Shown: positions 11,134 to 23,179 of the stretch, in pieces
Numbering within the stretch: the stretch's first letter is position 1
Layout of the letters: the number at the start of each line of letters is the position of its first letter
Assembly (NCBI GenBank): GCA_024699855.1
Contig: JAMPIQ010000002.1
Coordinates: 6,882,001 to 6,946,000, forward strand
DNA: 64,000 bases
Reading direction: 5' to 3'
Source of the DNA: Aphelenchoides besseyi
Lineage: Eukaryota > Nematoda > Chromadorea > Rhabditida > Aphelenchoididae
The notes under the pieces: model-generated
Databases searched by the model: none
What the model was told of the DNA's origin: nothing
What the model saw: only the letters and a program-made list of their open reading frames with translations
Translations under genes and position numbers: made by a program

Positions 11134-12140
11134 CACGTTTTCTTTTTACGATCAAGGTGAAGACAATCGGAATCTTTGATCAAAAACAATCAAACCGTCC
11201 CTTTCGCACTGTCCTTCTAAAAAAATCCATTTGCATGCCTTGTCGAACGATTTCTTTCTCTCTGACATTCAACCTCTCAATTTGTTTTACGATTTTACAC
11301 GCGAAATTTCAAAGAAGTTTACCAAATATTATGAAGAACGATTACCCGTCATTCTTGTACTTTACTCACTTTTTAATTTTCTTGTATTGTCAAATTGGTT
11401 CGATTAAAATGCTGGCTGGAAAGTTTTTGTTAGTTAAAGTTGTTGAAACCGAAACGACTGAGGAAGATCATCTTGATTCTCTTCTAGATCCCAGGTAATC
11501 AGAGATGTCACAATTCTTCTTCATCGTTTTATTGCTTTCAGTGTGTTTTAGCTCTGTTTGCGACATCTATTTTTGTTAATAAAATGGCAATAAGCGGAAC
11601 TCAAAATCCTTCTTGAACCATCTTAGTGTTATTGCATTAGGCTTCGTAATGCTCCTGCAATCTAATTTGACACCATTGTTACTCCAACACTTCATGTTAA
11701 CATATTTCTTTGTTAATCTTCCACTCCACTTGTTTTAAATTCACAAAAGTATTTCAGTCGCAGCCAGTGATTGTATTCCTTGTTACCGTTAAATTTGGTC
11801 TTTTGAGTATGAAATCTATTGAGTTTATTTTAAACCCTAAACTTTGTTGCCGAACACCGAAAAGTACCTACTGTCTAAAGGCGGAGGTATGAAGGTTGGA
11901 TTCTCATTTTCAACGACATCAAAAAAGGACCTCCGAATTTAAACGTCTACTCTTTTCGTTTCGATGAACTTCTTTTCGTCTCAAAGTTCGTTGTTTTTCG
12001 ATTGTCTAAACCGCAAACTCAGAAAAAGTTATTACCAATGAAATAAACAAAATGTTAACAAACACTTTTACTTAAGATTGTTGATTGCACAAAATGATTG
12101 CGTATTGAAAACCCGTATTGGATACGATAAATTCACACCG
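11134..12140. other. sqd-1 3' UTR and convergent intergenic region
   Basis: Holds the sqd-1 3' UTR (polyadenylation signal at 11579-11584) and the 3' flank of the oppositely oriented PGAP3 gene. A weak spliced small frame at 11331-11554 is listed separately. Nothing else was seen. Confidence 0.45.
11331..11554 (+). CDS. Candidate microprotein inside the sqd-1 3' region (weak)
   Basis: An ATG near 11331 opens a short frame with a hydrophobic stretch (YFTHFLIFLYC) and a basic-then-acidic tail ending DSLLDP. A canonical donor (CAG/GTAATC at about 11495) and acceptor (TTTCAG at about 11540) then join to a few more codons and a stop. It sits just upstream of the sqd-1 polyadenylation signal. It may instead be a 3' UTR intron of sqd-1. 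No homolog is recognised. Confidence 0.18.
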
Positions 12141-13367
12141 CTAAACTTCTTTTCCCAACGCGTATTTCCATTTCGTCGCTTGAACTTCTCGTTCAGCTTC
12201 AGCAACCGCAAATCGGGCAAGAAGAATGGGGGTTGGTATTGTAGCCAAATGAAAAAGTGAATGAGCATCGATTGTCCAAAAGAAAATCGGTGGGAAATCG
12301 AATACCTCAAAGACTGCTGCACCCAATCCAATGAAAATCGTGATCAAGAGTGTCTTCATTGACGGACGGTACTGACCGACCAACCTTAAACATCTCATCA
12401 TATAACTTCCTTAAAAAATCTTACCATTCTTTAATGCACCATAGAATGTAAATGACTGCCGTTATCACGGATAAACTCACGCAACAAAACCTGAAAACGA
12501 ACAGTCAAATATACACCAATTGAAAGTCCTTACATGTTGTATTGATAATCAAAAGATGAACGACTAAACAAATAGTAAACATGCCGACAATAAAAGAAGA
12601 ATGTCGTAGAAAAGATGAGTAGTCGCCTAAATACATCGAACCGAATTGTTGTACGTAAAAATCCAACTAACAAACTTTTTCGTCGCTGTAAAATGGGAAT
12701 AGTTACTATAAGTGACGCATAAAACGCGTAGAATATCAAGGCACCAGCAGCAAAGTAATCCAACAATTCGGTTAACCAAAAATCACGACTATGAAAAAGC
12801 ATTGAGCAGATCCAAGAACCAATTCCAACAATTGAGTAGCCAATCCATACATCACGCAGTCGAGATGCTTTTATCGATGTTCGCATTTTCAATTCGTTTA
12901 GAAGCCACAGACATCCGCATAAATTGAGAAGCGAGAAGAATGTGGACGCCGGCTCTTGGATCAGTAAGACAATAGGACCAATGGCCAACGAAATCGCACT
13001 AAATGGCCATTTACCATAGAACTAAAGACACTAACGTTATAATTAGGTCAATCAACTAAACCTGTGGGGTTTGATAATTTTTTTGCTCGAACTCAGCAAC
13101 AGTCTTCCACATACATTTGTGCCTACAGCTACAATGAGAAACAGTAATTCACCAATGTGTATAAAGAACTCACTCAAAACACGTTTTTTGTATCCAACCA
13201 TAAGCTGCTGTGTGATGAGGACAATCGAACAGTTGCCGACAATTTGAGACACAATTTTGGAAACCAAAATAATTGTCACCGACTGAACATTCGACTAAAC
13301 GAACGACGAGTAGGATGAGAATAAGTGATTTCAACCATCCAATGGTTCTATTGTATACCCAACTCAT
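12141..13367 (-). CDS. PGAP3: PGAP3/PER1-like GPI-anchor remodelling membrane protein
   Basis: ER/Golgi multi-pass protein of the CREST superfamily; in other eukaryotes it removes the sn-2 fatty acid of GPI anchors after protein attachment. Five minus-strand exons (13174-13367, 13062-13128, 12534-13021, 12425-12490, 12141-12384) give 352 residues. A signal peptide is followed by the Cys-rich lumenal domain (FQNCVSNCRQLFDC, then TCFDCRHKCMWKTV), FYGKWPF and QEPAS motifs, and seven hydrophobic segments. The conserved FHSRDFWLTELLDYF motif and DFPPIFFWTIDAHSLFH near the C-terminus match the family's putative catalytic His/Asp residues. Length is normal. It is the most downstream of five minus-strand genes. 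Confidence 0.92.
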
Positions 13368-13884
13368 TGTCTACGTGACGAGTTAATGAAGAACAAAATG
13401 TGTGTTGATCGGTAATTAAAATTCGTTATACACGTTCAGAATGCACAGAAAACTGATAACAAAACACTCAAATTTTATTTCAAAGTTGGTTAGAATATAC
13501 GACGAGTGAGAGCTTTTGGCCACTTGTAAAAGAGGTTTTGAACAAAAATTAGGCACATTTAAGGCCGTAGGGAGAAATGAGCTGAACAATAAATCGCACT
13601 TGAAAGTCTTGAATTTAAGTTAAAGATCGCAAAAGTACAAATCGGTTTGCTTTTCTTCGTGATTAAATTGAGATCACCGGCTTATGATACAGAAAACAAT
13701 AAAAGAAAACATACAACACATTGTAAAGAAGAACCTTTTGAATAGCTTAGGTGAAAACTAAAAGGATTCTATAAAGATTGTGAGAAGTTGAATACCCGAT
13801 TTGGAATCATGAACGAATTGAAAGGCAAATTGATTATCCCGAATTAGCATTCACATTCGAAAGTGAACTCTAAATTTCCCTTTT
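13368..13884. other. Intergenic spacer between JKAMP and PGAP3
   Basis: About 520 bp, AT-rich, no gene seen. As both flanking genes run minus, it combines the JKAMP 3' UTR and the PGAP3 promoter region. Confidence 0.4.
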
Positions 13885-15023
13885 TTAACGTCGATTTCTC
13901 GACCGTATTGGTTCGGTGAGACGAACAGTCAATACATAAAATAACACAGGCGACGGAATGATAAAAACCAAAATAGTCCACGAAATCCAATCAGTAGGTG
14001 GAGGGTTAAAATACAGACCTAAGATTCCATAACCGAAAAGAAACAAATGAACGAGAACGAGTGTTAGCGTCTCAACGTTTGTTAGAATTTGTTTGAACAA
14101 CTCGAACACTCCTTTTCGTCCTTCCATTGCAAGATGTACGGAGTTTGATAGAAGAGCGGAAAATACCGTCAAATTTGCAAATGTGTAATAGATTAAACCG
14201 CCCATGAACGAATGAATCAACGCCATTATTGGTAAGGTCCACAGAGCTGCGTAGAAAGGGCCTGATGATAAACGTCGTCCGAAACGTCTGGCAATAATGT
14301 ACAGTGTTGAGCGGAAAAGAACCAATGCTGCCAATTCAAACGCGTATGTCGCAAAAGGCAACGAATATCTGAAAGTCAAAAATGAAGGTTTGTGTATTGA
14401 ATTACTTAACTTACAATGGATAGACAATTTCATACGTGCATCTGAAATAAGCATCAAGATATAATCATGTCTGTTATCCATTACCTTAGTGTGTGCGTAT
14501 GATTGACTACCGGATTGTTCAGCATGGAATACCATTCGATTAGTCGACTCTTCCGACAACCATAGAGTTTAAACGACCCATATGGTGGATAAATAAGAAG
14601 CGACGTCATGAGACCAAGAGTCGCTTCCAAAGCAGCACAAATCAACTGAGAAACAAGCCATTTAGTCGGTCTAAACAATGAAAGTATTTAAACGTCAACT
14701 AATTGCCAACTCACAGGGTTCTTGATCGAGTTCGTTGATCAGATGTTGCATAAACTTTAATGAAAATACCGTTCACGAACAACGGAAGAACGGCGTGAAA
14801 AATCAGGAAAAGATAGTCGTAGAAACGCAGTGGCAACGTGCATTCTTCGCAACGGCTATTGTCGATATTTCGACTTCCTATGCACAAATTTACGAACATT
14901 AGCAAAGAAATTATTGAACAAACCCCATGGACATGGACCACAAGGACTGAAGAGCGGCGGTTGAACAGTCAGATTGATTGGAACCCGACCACATAATCCC
15001 GGACAATGATCGCTTATCTCCAT
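13885..15023 (-). CDS. JKAMP: JKAMP (JNK1/MAPK8-associated membrane protein) homolog
   Basis: Seven-pass ER membrane protein that in mammals recruits proteasome and ERAD components and binds JNK1. Five exons (14924-15023, 14715-14877, 14485-14670, a 27-nt exon 14415-14441, 13885-14368) give 319 residues. The N-terminus MEISDHCPGLCGR with a CGPCP motif matches the lumenal Cys-rich start of JKAMP. RCEEC and LRFYDYLFLIFHAVLPL follow, then the diagnostic EWYSMLNNPVVN segment and FYVLTVRLTEP at the end, corresponding to FTAKFTEPSR in the human protein. Start 15023 is preferred over 15068 because MEISD aligns with the human N-terminus. The tiny exon restores the frame exactly. Confidence 0.92.
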
Positions 15024-15283
15024 TTGCGGGAGGAGGCAACCGATTCCTCCTCCGAGTTGAAAAGTCAATTGAAAACTCTTGACTATCCGTTGATTTCTGC
15101 GCGTGTTGGTTCATACGCGTGCATTTGGATGAGCATTAGATGACCAACCGAGTTGTATCGATTGTGCTCCAAATGCACGTGATTCAATTCGTGGTACCCG
15201 TCTGAAGTCTGGATTTTAATTGACTTCTCAGTCTTCAAATATTAAGCTCGTAAAGAACGAGTTGACCAGTCCGATAATTGCTA

Positions 15284-16290
15284 CTAAGAAGAACGTAGTT
15301 TATTAGAGGCAATACGTCTTTTTCTCTTCAGCTTCTCTTCATTCTCTACAACCTGCTGATAAAATACAAGTCCTTGGCCTGCATAATAGAGGCCAAACAC
15401 TGTGAGAAAAACGCTCAAACACGTAAGTGACATGACGAGGTAACTAGTTAGCGGATACTGATTGATTATATAAGTGGATAATCCGACATGAGCATAAATT
15501 CGAAGTGAGGCATTAGAAATCTAAAAAACATTGAAGTTCAAAGAAAGTTTCTGTTAAAAGTGACCTGTATAAACCGGTTTTGAATTTGAACAACGAGGAA
15601 TCTTGCCGGACGAATAAACGCTTCTCGATACACGTTTGGAAACTCAATTCGCATCTGACTGATTCCTCCATCACCGAGAATACCAACCATGTAAAGTGGC
15701 CAAAAGAAAAAGTTTCGCATCTGAAGGGTTTTGCTTTAACAATAATCCAAAGAATCACGCATCAAAAGAGTCGTAAATTATACTTACATTGATAAACTTT
15801 TCGTACAACCCACCACTTGGAACCCGAACAGTTTTTTTCAACTCCATTAGTGACTGCGATTGTTCATCTTGAACATCGACTTGAGCCATGAACACACCCG
15901 TTCCTCGAGCCACTTCTATGTCTTCGAATTCAACGGTAAGTATGAACGAATAGCGATAACCACCGTGAAAGTTTAGATTTCGCTGAAATTACGATTTCAA
16001 GTCGAAACCATTTCCGTTCAACGTCCAACCTCGTAAAAATTGACTTCGGCTTCGGGAAATGAACAAATTCCGTGTAACTTATCCGGGCAGGTATGAAACA
16101 CAAACTCCAAGGGCTCGTCGGCTTCGACCATCGGCGATGCGATGAAACTACGAATCACAAATGGGACAATAAAAGAGAAACAAGAAATTGAGATGAGTTG
16201 AAAGACAATCACGAAAACTGTCTCCGGACTGATGTTCGCATGTCTCCAGACGAGACGTACTTGGCCGGTCAAATCGCTTATTGTTTGCAT
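15284..16290 (-). CDS. seip-1: Seipin (lipid-droplet biogenesis)
   Basis: ER membrane protein that organises lipid-droplet formation at ER-droplet contacts. Four exons (16030-16290, 15788-15982, 15565-15720, 15284-15520) encode 282 residues. A transmembrane segment near residues 20-45 is followed by the lumenal beta-sandwich with the seipin signature ICSFPEAEVNF, then a YSFILTVEFEDIEVARGTGVFM stretch that corresponds to the family's 'PESPVNQ..GMF' strand. A C-terminal transmembrane segment follows (YPLTSYLVMSLTCLSVFL region) with a short basic tail. The frame stays open upstream to about 16701, but the ATG at 16290 gives the usual short N-terminal tail, so it is preferred. It lies 260 bp downstream of the JKAMP start. 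Confidence 0.88.
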
Positions 16291-16744
16291 TTCACATTCT
16301 CCGATGCTTCTGAGCGTCGATTCCTGAAAGCCGAAAAATAATTCCGCACCAAAACCCACTAATTGTACATGAATGACTTCCGTAAATTGTAAAAACAAAT
16401 AAACAAATTCGGTGTGACAGACTGATAACTCTGATGTTGAAACGAAATTCAATTGCTGTGAAAATTTCGTTAACCAAAAACGATAAGAAAACGGTAGTGA
16501 AGTTTTTAAGAACAGTGTTAGGATCTTGATAGTGATTTCTACTAAAATGGTTGCAGCTTTGAAGCAGTTAGTAGTTGTTTTCTTAGCCGAACTTATCGTG
16601 TCCATTAACTTGAATTCACGATACTTTCGAAGGAAGTTTCCAGAGGTCGAGTTGCAATAACAATGTACGAAGCTTCTCTTTCGTGAGTTCACGTCCCACA
16701 CTTATATGGAAGAAGTTTATTTAAACAACAAACAAAACAGAGTC

Positions 16745-17613
16745 CTAATTCTTAGTCGGCGTTTCGGATGAAGATTTTCGAACGTATCTTTTGAAGTAGT
16801 CACGACGAAGTTCCGTAATTTTTGCTTGCTCTTCGGGTGTTGGTCGACCACTTTTCTTGTCGATGTAATCACTGGGTGGCAGACTGTAGAGTTCTTCGAA
16901 CGACATCATTTCTGACCAATGGGGATATTTCTTTCGTCCCGACGGTACCAATGAAACGCTCCATTCTCGTTTTGCTCGTCGCATAGTATCTTTGACGTGC
17001 TCTAACGGATCGAAGGTTTCTAGCTCTTGGATCATTGCATTCATTCGTTGACGAAAAAGGGTTTCAGCCTTAAAAACACAAAGAAATGGAGACAATCAGA
17101 ATAATAGACAAACCTTCAACTTTTTTTGTTGGTGATTTTTCTGGTATTTAAAGTAATCACGTTTGTAGCGCTTTCGACGTTTGTGTTTCTTCATTTTCTT
17201 TCGACGAATCACCAACATGTTGTTGCTGGCATGACATCGTTGTATCTAAAACATGAGCGTTCAAATGCCACAATAACAAGATAAAATTACCATTTCATTT
17301 TGCCGGTTGGAAGGATCCAAAAGAAGCGCACGTGCACCAACGATTGATAAACTTCTCACCGACGATTGGAAACCGTTTAATGCTTGTAAAGACGCCATAT
17401 TCGATTGCATACGAGTGGCATGTTGAAGAATGTTGGTCGATGGATTGAGTTTGAGCAATGAACTCGAAGACTCGCGAGCGCTATATGCACTCAAACCAGC
17501 AATCTAGAGATCCAAGAATATAAATTCACATTCAAGTAACAAACCTTAGATGCATTACTGATGGAACGCCCTGCAACGAAACGAACAACTTGACGTCCGA
17601 ACAAGCTTGTCAT
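16745..17613 (-). CDS. AURKAIP1: Mitochondrial small ribosomal subunit mS38 (AURKAIP1/COX24 domain), with long C-terminal extension
   Basis: Four exons (17545-17613, 17291-17503, 17114-17245, 16745-17068) give 245 residues. The N-terminal about 90 residues are Arg/Ser-rich without acidic residues at the start (MTSLFGRQVVRFVAGRSIS), as in a mitochondrial presequence. The very basic COX24-type helix, VIRRKKMKKHKRRKRYKRDY, lies around residues 105-125. In mammals and yeast this motif ends the protein, but here about 115 more residues follow, with mixed charge (SLPPSDYIDKK). The motif assignment is strong. The extension's role is unknown. Expected location is the mitoribosome small subunit. Confidence 0.78.
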
Positions 17614-17889
17614 TCACAGGCCTGAAGAAGGTCGCTATTATTTTATAGTACGTTGATTTCAATAATTCACACGTTCGAAATCGAAGTCTAAAAGAATATA
17701 GAAGTAAACTTTTGCAAGCATTAAGAGTAAAGATAGCGAAGAGCAATCACTATGCAAGGCCAATTGTCAACTTAGACAACTTTCTTGCTGTGATTCGCAG
17801 CCCGTTAGCTCGTTCATCGTAATAACAGAATAACTTACAAGATTTTAACTCAAATTTTTTTGATTAAAATGTTTTAAGTTTATTAAAAT

Positions 17890-20282
17890 TTAGGGTTTAC
17901 ACAAACGACAAGTCTGCCCGCAATACTGTTTTTTTAGATCTTTGGTAAAGAAGTTCGAATCACAAAAACCGTTGTTGGACCACGCTGAGCATTCGGTTCT
18001 TTCGCCGCATTCCGGAACTTCAGGTGAATAAATTTCTGGATCGGGTTCCAGATTTCGAATTGGTGTTGCTGGGGTTTCGCTAGTTGATATACATCTCATA
18101 CAAGTCCTAGAATTAGCGTTTAGAATCCAAAGGATATGTCTTTTTACTTTGCGCATTGTGTTGTCATTAGCTTGTAATAGCGAGGATGCGAACAAAGATT
18201 AACCAGATTGTCACAATTGGCTTGCTCATCAACACATTTTTCTGATGGATTTCCAACTACAAACAGAAACTAATGAAGTTATGTTACGAATCGAATACCT
18301 GCACGGAATTTCAATTTAAAACCATAAGACCGAAATGATGAATAGGCTAATACAATCGCCAGATTGCCTTCTGATTCTAAATAGCCCCTGAAAATAGTGG
18401 ATGTCAAACAACCTCATACTCCCGTTTATCAACATGTTAGCAAGATCGAATTGACAACATATACGCGCTCCTGTTCGAACAAAGTTTCGAATCTTAATTT
18501 CGAGTCCTGCATAAAAACAACCGGCTGAACATGCTCCATAGATTTTCAATATTTTCATTTGCACACGTTGACCTTTCGGCGCCTGGAAAGAACTTTAGAA
18601 TCTTTTGTTATCAACGTAAATACTTTGATGTGCCAAAAACAAGCGGCATGTCGATCGGCCAACTTGTCCGAATGAGCGCTGACTCGATTACTCAACGTTT
18701 GATACGTGTTGGTAGCCTAAAAAGTTATTTCTTAAAGCATCTCGGGCACACAAACCGTAATCACTTGACCACACTCTGCATCTGCACCAAATTCTCCCTT
18801 TTGTAACTCACTACAATCACTACCACCGAAGCCTGAGGGACAGACACATCGATTGGGATCAGTTGGCTTTTGAAAGCCGCCATTACTGCATCTCAAGTGC
18901 CGATTTGATTGTTGATGAACACAGTTACTGCAAAATATTGATCACTACGTTGCCAATAAACGCCAACTACTAGTATATGTTCATCTCTAAAATGTCTAGA
19001 AAACTAGGAGCAACATTATTGCCCATTGTGTGTTGATAAATTCGATCCTTTGCGAGAATAGTGACCACACCACGTGCCGTATCGGCTGTCAGGAAATGGG
19101 TATTCATTTTATTTGATTGAGCTTACTTACTGTCAGCGTAGTGCATTACTGATCCTACAATTAGAGAGTAGTAACTTCCCTCATTGTTTACGAATACCGT
19201 AGTCATAAGCAACTCCAAAATTGTTATTATTCAAAGCGGGTTGGCGAACAAATTGGGTTGCTAGCTGAGGGGTAAGATTTGAATGAACAACCTTAATGAA
19301 TGTGTCTCGATCATGTCTACTTTGCGAATGAAAGAAGCCAAGCGTATGAGCAATTTCGTGAGTTATAATCCCGAACTACGATACGAATTAACCATCTATA
19401 TGCTGTATTACCTGTTCACATCCACGTCCAATTGAAATGCCTTGAACCGAAGCCAAATAGTCTTTTCCAACTTGTGAATAGCAACCGCCACCACGAAAGA
19501 AACGGATTCTTGGCAAATAATTTCCGTTTTCTTGGAACGATAAGCACGTATGTTCTTGCCAAAATGCAACGGCTTTTCGAATCAACTGTCGGGTATTCTG
19601 ACCTAAGCACCCGACTTCATTTTTGCGTTTCACTGAAATACATACTTATTGATTCGTCGAAGAAAAAAGAAATTGGACGATTGATTGACCACTGATTTCT
19701 TGGAAATGAACTGCCAGTTTGTGCTTGACGTTTCGATCGACTGTTTTCACTCATAAGGTTCTTGGTTTCGGGAAGCACTTCATCCACTTGTTTTGTACTC
19801 AAAATTATATCACTCTACAGATACCAGTTAACGGCGTATGAGTTTAACTAACTTGAAACATGAGATCAGCGACCGGCCGGTTTATTACTTCCGCACCTTC
19901 GATTCCGTTTTCCACGTGATTCTCATCGGTTTTCCGAATCATTTCCACGAGCTTCAAGTGATTGTTAGAGCCATTTGAGTATGCGATCGCTGTTACCTTT
20001 GCATCACGAGTGTAGTTGTTGTTCGCTTCGAAAATTGATTTCAACAGCAGTCGTTTTTGATGCTGTTTGAGTTTGGCTTGGACAATCTTCAGATCGTTCA
20101 ATCGATTTCTAACCGACTGTAGAAACAAACGACGTGCCTAAACGCGAACATATAAACCGAATAGAAAACTGAAAGCTGACGATGATTGGTGTATCAATCT
20201 GACGATCATTTTCCATGCATTGTACTGAACAAGTTAAGAAAAAACAAAAGAACACAGAGTTCCATTTCTGATTAGACGACAT
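17890..20282 (-). CDS. Astacin metalloprotease (NAS-like) with EGF, CUB and two ShK domains
   Basis: Secreted zinc protease of roughly 600 residues in about 13 exons, all joined in frame. Order: signal peptide (FFCFFLTCSVQC); a basic prodomain ending at a furin-like SRSKRQ; then the astacin catalytic domain. This has AFWQEHTCLSF, the zinc motif HEIAHTLGFFHSQSRHDRD with its catalytic Glu, and the Met-turn SVMHY. An EGF-like domain (SNGGFQ..CVCPSGFGGSDC) follows, then a CUB domain (CGQVITATNTYQTL to GFKLKFRA), ShK domain 1 (CVDEQANCDNL to QCAKTC), a Pro/Glu linker and ShK domain 2 (CGERTECSAW to CGQTCRLC). Nematode NAS proteins act in hatching, moulting, feeding or tissue entry. The exact subfamily is unclear. 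Confidence 0.9.
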
Positions 20283-23179
20283 TTCGAAGAATTCGAATCA
20301 TCAGTCTGTGTCGCAATTATAAATTGGACCAAAGCCCCAATTCCGTTCTTTGTTCTTGGTCATTTTTATTCTTAACTACACCTGTGTAAACAAAGTCGCT
20401 TTCTGGCTAATTCGAAATACATGTAACAGTGTTTTACAGTCCTTCACAATCACACAAAACATTACTAATTAACTTGAAAACAACTCTACAGAAAGCCTGA
20501 TACACACAAATATCATCTTGGACAAACATCTGCAGCTATTGAATCAACTATTTCATTGCACGTTGTCTATGTTTGTATTCACATCTAAAATACACAACAT
20601 GTTCGTGCTTTTTTCTCCGTTCTACCTTAGCCGATTCGCTCTCATGACCCACCGGTCTCTCAAATGGCGCGCGAGTTGGTCGAGGCGTTGGATGACTCTC
20701 GAGTTTTCGAGTCGGAGTTTCATTCTCGATCTTTCACTTTTTGAGCTTGAACTTCAATTTTCGTATGCGTCCATTTCGATTGTTCGTGAATAAAAACCAT
20801 TTACCGCAATCCGAAATCTTTTCATATCAAAATTGATTTTTTTGAAGCCGATTTAGCGTTCTTTTCCGAGAATACAAACGTTCCATTTAAACGTCAACAA
20901 TAAGAGAATAGTCGCGGAAAAGCTACTGACTACGTGGACTCAAAGTTTTTTAGCCGAATTCTCGCGATTCCACTTCGTCTGTCACTTCGTTTCTGATCAT
21001 TGCCATCGATCTTTTGTTGATGGTCATCGCGAAAATTCGCATCGAGTGGTCATCTCGCACCGTTCAACATTTCGCTATTTGTCTGCCGAATCATTGTTGG
21101 TTATTCGTCAAATGCTACGAGATCGGGAATCCTCGAAAACCGTGAATATTGAGATTAGATTAGTCATTTACGCGTATGTTCCGTTTAAACCGGTGCTTAC
21201 AATCTGTGCTATGTATCGCTTTCGAGCGTATGTTTTCCGATGTTCACATATTTTCTTTGTTTGGCAACGGGAATTCGCTGGTATAAGATCGAATTTCATA
21301 GTTGTGTTCGAGCGGAGGTTTGTTGATTTGGGAGAACGAACGAATTGACAGCTCCACCGACAATTTCACTTTCAATTTGATCGAAAAAACTTGAACGTTA
21401 ATCGTGGATCACTATTCGCTCAATAAGCTTTCCGGCTTTATTTAAAAGTCCTGAGAAGTTTTCAATTCATGTATTTGAGCAGAACAATCAATTTACGACG
21501 TCGATGGACTTTCGCTGTTTGTCATTTTTATTGCGTTTTGTTAGTTTGTTGGCGAAACGATCGTCATTTTGTAGAACACCACCTATATCTACGACAACAA
21601 CGCTATTGGGAGTGACGACAAAGAACGAACATCGTTATTTTAATCGACGTTGTTCAGCCGGTTTGTTTCCATTAGTTCGAGGATGAGCGAATGATTTATA
21701 GGTGGTTTTATGCGATCAAGTCGATTAGAAGAAGATGGGTGTATTTGCTTTGAATATGTTGACCGAATCAAAGGTCTTTTCGCCTAGTGCTGATTAGTGA
21801 GCACAAGAACTAACTCTCGTGTAACTCCTCTTTCTACTTTTGTTCGTTTGCATAATAACCTTGAGTTTGCGCGCGGTAATCATTTCGCTCGTGGTTGATC
21901 TCCGCATTGTTTGTCGTCGGTCGATAGTTTCGATTAATGTGAGAAGTTTTTTCGAACTCATATTCGGGTTACTGATTGGTGAGTTGTGTTGTCGTTATGT
22001 AAAATGACGATCCAAACTCAATAACCACGACTTTTTCTTGTGTACTCTGCGATCTCCGATGTGCACAATTTTCCTCAACTGACAGACCTCATTTCCACCC
22101 GGATTATCCGACAGTTCGCCGAGAATCGGCGGGTACCGAACGTACATGCAATTTTGCTGGTCGTCAGAAACATTTCGATTTCCGATGCAAACGGCGCTTA
22201 CAGTTTTGCTTTGTATGTTTGACTTTAGTGTGAAACAAAATTTCATTACACGTATGTCTTCACTGAACAAATGCAATCAATCGCTGCTCCCCAATCTCCG
22301 AACATTCTCAACCTTAATTGCACAATTCGCGCGTGAGGTCTAAGGCGTCTATTTGCTGCCTGATTGCACAAATTAACGACATCAATGGGTTTTCTCGTTG
22401 CTGACCTAACGGTTATCCTCGCGACATTTTTTCTGTTGAGAATTCCGCTTCGTCAACGAACTTTGCGATTTTGGCGCTTTTCCTTGGGCAGAAAGAAAAA
22501 CTTCTCCTCGAATATGTGAACCGCGAATTGAAGTGCAAGATCAGATGTTAGTTTCCGTCCGTTTGATATTCGCTAAGAACTGACGGTCGGCTATTGCCGT
22601 CATTAGTTCTTGTTGCATAGTGACCCGCTTCAAACGTTTGTTTTCATTAGAACTCGAGAATGATAAACCAAAAATTGTTTTTGAATTCGTCATTTAACTT
22701 CACGAACCACAAGTACCGATCGATTTCGCTGCTTCGATAATGCCAATGACGAAAACACCTCTGATGGTTTCTTATCAGTTGACGGCGCAAGTGCTCGAAT
22801 TCCCCACGCCTTTCGATTGGTCGCTTTGCGGTGTGATGAGTCGATGTTGACAAAAAGAGCTCGAGACTATTTTCTTTCTGCTTTTCGTTTATTGTCAGAA
22901 AACTCCGATCACTTCTTGGTAGTTATCTCCGAACTTGGTCGATAAGTGCAACTGTTAGCTTCAGATTTTCTTATTCAAATACGTGCGTGCAGTTTCCATT
23001 AAGTTCTATTGCTCTCATCATTAGGTCTGGCTATTTAGAGTAAAATTCCGGTAGGCCAAGTGATGCCCGTTGGCGTTCACTTTATGACTCAACGCTCGAG
23101 ACGATCATAAAACTACGTAACTCGTGTATTCGGTGTTGAAATCGTCCGCCTCACTTTTTGAGGACGACGACGCTTAAAC
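20283..23179. other. 2.9-kb region without supportable genes
   Basis: Lies between the diverging astacin and coiled-coil genes, so it probably holds both promoters. Open frames of 60-100 codons occur on both strands (for example plus 20518-20793 and 21046-21348), but they overlap, lack exon partners and match no family. A non-coding RNA cannot be excluded. Confidence 0.4.

Noticed and set aside
10953..11498. 181-codon open frame on the plus strand
   Set aside because: Its first half overlaps the real sqd-1 exons in another frame. The family match of sqd-1 is decisive.
16291..16701. In-frame extension upstream of the seipin start
   Set aside because: It begins at a GTG, is hydrophobic without pattern, and would give an abnormal N-terminus. 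The ATG at 16290 fits seipin.
19600..19640. MKRKNEVGCLG as a start of the astacin catalytic exon
   Set aside because: It is intron sequence. Splicing GTATGT...GCTTAG joins FFFDESIS to QNTRQLIRKA, the expected astacin order.
20283..23179. Several 60-100-codon frames between the astacin and coiled-coil genes
   Set aside because: They overlap on both strands, have no homology and no consistent exon joins.
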